Assembly (NCBI GenBank): GCA_964547995.1
Contig: CAZJRB010000149.1
Span: 1 to 15,591, forward strand
DNA from: CAZJRB01 sp964547995
GTDB taxonomy: Bacteria; Planctomycetota; Planctomycetia; Pirellulales; Thermoguttaceae
DNA length: 15,591 nt
Direction of reading: 5' to 3'
This document shows, piece by piece, positions 15,301-15,591 of the stretch; positions within the stretch are counted from its first letter, which is position 1, and every line of letters begins with the position of its first letter. A program made the position numbers and the translations under genes. Under the pieces are notes generated by a model, which had not been told where the DNA came from, searched no databases, and saw only the letters and a list, made by a program, of their open reading frames with translations.

Positions 15301-15591
15301 GTATCAAGTGGCGGCAACCTGGACCGTCTATAAGAACCGGGCGACCAACGCGCCTTACGAGATCTTCAACGGCGCAATAAGCCTGGGAACGGTACCTATC
15401 AACCAGCGGGTGGCGCCGGACGACTTCAACGACCAAGGGGCCGATTGGGAATCGCTCGGCACCTACACAATCACGGGCAACACGCTACGGGTGGAGCTTT
15501 CGGACGCAGCGGACGGCCTGTTGATTGCCGACGCCGTACGCATCGAGAAAGTGGTTGACCTCCCGACGACGCAGATCATCGACAACGGGGA
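9386..15591 (+). CDS. Giant modular extracellular protein: Asp-box propellers, GEVEDY domains, golvesin-like domain (C-terminus outside window)
   Basis: One frame is open for 2068 codons from the ATG at 9386 (AGGAG seven bases upstream) to the right edge. The N-terminus is basic, then LEPLEERRLLS (31-41), the planctomycete LEPR-XLL-like export-associated motif, without a normal hydrophobic signal peptide. FGDAPD follows (44-49). Residues ~56-475 are seven ~60-aa Asp-box repeats. GEVEDY domains end at residues 618-623, 778-783, 1395-1400, 1572-1577, 1745-1750 and 1906-1911. A second FGDAPD (796-801) and seven more Asp-box repeats (~806-1243) precede the third GEVEDY. From ~1922 a golvesin-like domain (IIDDGDAGFGTTGDW, KNRATNAPYEI, LLIADAVRIE) follows, and QIIDNG at the edge starts another. 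Acidic loops such as DGDDADGNDDEDG suggest calcium binding. It is probably a surface adhesin or matrix protein; no catalytic residues were seen. The C-terminal anchor, if any, lies beyond the window. Confidence 0.92.
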   Translation, partial: MKRRRHGRRSLFPASRPSINGLRPEARRLRLEPLEERRLLSVDFGDAPDLPVYSSPPAPLSYWGLGSSGEAENDPQIYTDGGGNWVAAWVTDWTPGSDKDILVSRSSNAGETWTFPTALNNNADTDSDSDDDFEPRLATDGAGNWVAVWTIGDYYDDFADRDVVTARSADGGQTWTDPAPLNTNPGSGLLYECSPEVTTDGVGNWVAVWHSTDDIMTLDLDIMVACSSDAGATWTAAKALNTNAGSDIGQDMYPQVTTDALGNWVAVWTSSDPLGGLIGADLDILVSRSADAGNTWTAPAPLNTNAGTDSGDDLLCEVATNGSGDWVAVWCSTEDFGGTVGTDWDVLVSRSSDNGANWTAPAALNTNAGSDSGLDWCPQITTNALGNWICVWESSDSLGGTIGTDTDILTSHSTDGVTWTAPTPANVNAATDSGSDERPQIATGAAGNRITVWASDDTLGGLVGTNWDVLYATGFDQASLLPTLLANNGARHTIVAGIYLGSSVDDELDGLPNGMADGDDADGTDDEDGVVFNDPLVQGEDASITVTASQAGVLNAWVDLDQSGTWEPGEQVLATPVSAGPNALQISVPVDAGIGSTYARFRFSTAGGLAPDGLADDGEVEDYLLTIEPAYDFGDLSSLTTLAQRGPKHMLNDLFLGSAVDAEPDGQPTAGADGDDTDADGDDEDGITFDTPLYRGRQATITVTASQAGLLDAWIRFYGSWDETDSQIFASEPLVAGPNTLVFEVPDDLNLGDKVARFRVSDSGGLSYEDWGLGVRGGEVEDYLVTIEDTPYDSDFGDAPDLVGFTLPAALNTNAGTDSGDDESLQVVTDGAGSWVAVWESQDSLGGTIGTDSDILVSRSTDDGQTWTAPVALNTNADTDTGDDVTPHLSTDEQGNWIVVWSSQDDLGGTIGTDADVLYARSTNNGQTWTAPAALNTNADSDSGQDLAPQVAAVELHFAGQYWIAVWHSDDTLGGTIGADNDILLARSDDAGQSWSAPVALNTNADSDSGQDKYPQVSDYTWADNHTVLWQSDDTLGGTIGPDWDILVSRSEDSGGTWTAPAALNSNAATDSGDDYGVRTAGNLNQIAVWTSEDTLGGTIGTDADILCSWSYDWGATWTAVAPLNGNAAYDSGDDVSPRVAFEDWSDKAVAVWQSNDTLAGTVGSDWDIFTARWDEWWNWYWWDATWTPPTPLNANAATDSGDDSAPAVATGGEGNCVAAWHSDDTIGGTIGGDLDVLFAQGFGYPTLYADNGARHLFDADFCLGDFIDPEQNGKPSEVANGDNLDAWWGGGFEEDDEDGVRFTSTMVAGQTTQLTVTVTDTVGGGGLLDAWIDLDRDGQWEGGDEYFIQSQAVVDGANPFQLVLGAGVDPGLVYLRFRLSSTGGLAPTGPADDGEVEDYRVRILAGGETRDFGDAPDPTYPTLLASSGSYHTLIPGVYLGYDADGEADGQPHANAWGDDADGNDDEDGVRIGYRDLSGDYHPGVMHVGETYFRFVTSVDGYVNVWVDFNDDGDLDDPGELWHDDYGIITPAGEHFWGISVGPWVTLTDETLVRVRFSTQPGLGLYDPAPDGEVEDYMVAIVGAEYGVDCGDAPDPSYNTLVSPSDSGAWTPIRPDFYLGAGVDADANGQPNADATGDDTDGNDDEDGVVFLTPLVPGQQADIQVTAELTGTGGDGYLSAWIDFDGDGEWHWSDEIVLDGEELSQGANNFSFLVPLDAVATDQTFARFRLGRNSWSSSGYYDEWGEVEDYAVAIEGEDYGDAPAPTYPTLLASNGARHTIVSGFHLGAGVDAETDGQPNATATGDDSDGNDDEDGVVFGGGLIQGQVTPLTVTASAAGLLDAWIDFNGDGDWLDAGEQIFTNQPLVAGANSLNVTVPVGASLGNTFARFRFSTAGNLAPTGPADDGEVEDYQVTILAPAPSIQIIDDGDAGFGTTGDWSPYAFSGFEGDLHYSFVGDGSDTASWSFTVTPGQYQVAATWTVYKNRATNAPYEIFNGAISLGTVPINQRVAPDDFNDQGADWESLGTYTITGNTLRVELSDAADGLLIADAVRIEKVVDLPTTQIIDNG
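9551..10810 (+). repeat. Asp-box array 1: seven ~180-bp repeats, predicted beta-propeller
   Basis: Seven repeats follow the pattern NTNAxTDSGxD..PQVxTDGxGNW, then VAVW, LGGTIGTDxDILVSRS and an Asp box SxDxGxTW with TAPxALN. Examples of the box are SADGGQTW, SSDAGATW, SADAGNTW and SSDNGANW. The sixth has a one-residue deletion and the seventh stops at LYATGF without an Asp box. A PPAPLS segment before repeat 1 resembles the missing last strand (APAPLN), as in a ring-closing 'velcro' strand. The copies differ at many codons, so the array is old. Confidence 0.8.
10811..11275 (+). other. GEVEDY domain 1
   Basis: This module runs from LLPTLLANNGARHTIVAGIY through the acidic loop DGDDADGTDDEDGV, the core LNAWVDLDQSGTWEPGEQV and ARFRFSTAGGLAPDG to GEVEDYLLTIE (GEVEDY at 11237-11254). 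Its expected FGDAPD start is not adjacent but lies before the first propeller (9515-9532). Confidence 0.8.
11276..11761 (+). other. GEVEDY domain 2, diverged
   Basis: It begins with YDFGDLSSL in place of FGDAPD, keeps DGDDTDADGDDEDG and ends in GEVEDYLVTIE (GEVEDY at 11717-11734). The core is altered (LLDAWIRFYGSWDETDSQ), with loss of the usual DFNGDGDW acidic turn, so one putative calcium site is probably gone. Confidence 0.75.
11801..13114 (+). repeat. Asp-box array 2: seven ~180-bp repeats, predicted beta-propeller
   Basis: The block starts with TLPAALN, matching the last strand of a repeat unit, and then has seven units with the boxes STDDGQTW, STNNGQTW, SDDAGQSW, SEDSGGTW and SYDWGATW, a disrupted sixth box and a seventh unit that ends at LFAQGF without a box. 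This is the same organisation as array 1. Repeat 3 carries a short insertion (VELHFAGQYW), and repeat 6 a Trp-rich stretch (DEWWNWYWWDATW). Confidence 0.8.
13115..14655 (+). other. GEVEDY domains 3, 4 and 5
   Basis: Domain 3 (13118-13617) follows propeller 2 directly with YPTLYADNGARH and ends at GEVEDY 13568-13585. Domain 4 (13619-14150) is a complete uninterrupted copy, FGDAPDPTYPTLLASSGSYH to GEVEDY 14099-14116, with a longer insert in its core. Domain 5 starts CGDAPDPSYNTL, ends with GEVEDYAVAIE (GEVEDY 14618-14635) and has an unusual SSSGYYDEW before it. All keep an EDG-type acidic loop. Confidence 0.8.
14657..15135 (+). other. GEVEDY domain 6
   Basis: A nearly canonical copy: YGDAPAPTYPTLLASNGARH, DGQPNATATGDDSDGNDDED, LLDAWIDFNGDGDWLDAGEQ, FARFRFSTAG and GEVEDYQVTIL (GEVEDY 15101-15118). 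It is the last copy before the golvesin-like region. Confidence 0.8.
15147..15591 (+). other. Golvesin-like domain plus start of a second copy
   Basis: The segment IQIIDDGDAGFGTTGDW, then SFTVTPGQYQVAATW, KNRATNAPYEIFNG, ADWESLGTYTI and LLIADAVRIEKV matches the beta-rich golvesin C-terminal-like domain also found in xanthan lyase-type surface proteins; the NRATNAPY and ADAVR motifs are the most telling. TQIIDNG at the right edge repeats the first motif, so the domain is tandemly duplicated. Confidence 0.75.

Overview
The window looks like chromosomal DNA of a planctomycete (phylum Planctomycetota, probably Pirellulales-like). This rests on the GC-rich codon use, the N-terminal LEPLEERRLLS motif and GEVEDY repeat domains of the giant extracellular protein, two short secreted proteins of a planctomycete-like type, and gene gaps filled with palindromes. 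The lineage is an inference from family distribution; no rRNA or marker gene is present.

Positions 1-3259 (minus strand) hold a type IIB DNA topoisomerase, topo VI, as a B-then-A gene pair. The A subunit runs off the left edge. The gap between the two genes contains eight back-to-back 7-bp repeat units that abut the B stop codon, then a perfect GC-rich hairpin. A divergent intergenic region (3260-3547) with a consensus TATAAT box on the minus strand and a 15-bp direct repeat on the plus side separates topo VI from the rest.

Positions 3548-6005 (plus strand) carry secreted or cell-envelope genes of unknown function: a 114-aa signal-peptide protein, a 250-aa cysteine-rich protein, a 283-aa exported coiled-coil protein and a possible 35-aa very basic peptide. 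A 112-bp inverted-repeat (MITE-like) element sits exactly at the stop codon of the first, and a clear Rho-independent terminator follows the second.

Positions 6201-8744 carry an exported protein that joins a YHS/TRASH-like Cys motif to a sulfatase-modifying-factor (SUMF1/FGE-like) domain without a recognisable catalytic Cys pair, and then a complete class II DAHP synthase (first step of the shikimate pathway). A 641-bp gap (8745-9385) follows; it has a second MITE-like inverted repeat, a long hairpin with T-tracts and a good sigma70-type promoter.

From 9386 to the right edge there is one open frame of at least 2068 codons: a giant extracellular modular protein. Its modules are an N-terminal LEPR-XLL-like motif, two arrays of seven ~60-aa Asp-box repeats (two predicted seven-bladed beta-propellers), six GEVEDY domains with acidic DxDxDG-type loops, and a golvesin-like domain with a second one just starting at the edge. 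Both propellers lie at the same place inside a GEVEDY domain, between its FGDAPD start and its PTLLANNGARH-like segment. This nested, duplicated architecture is the most unusual thing in the window. No mobile-element transposase, CRISPR array, tRNA or rRNA was seen.
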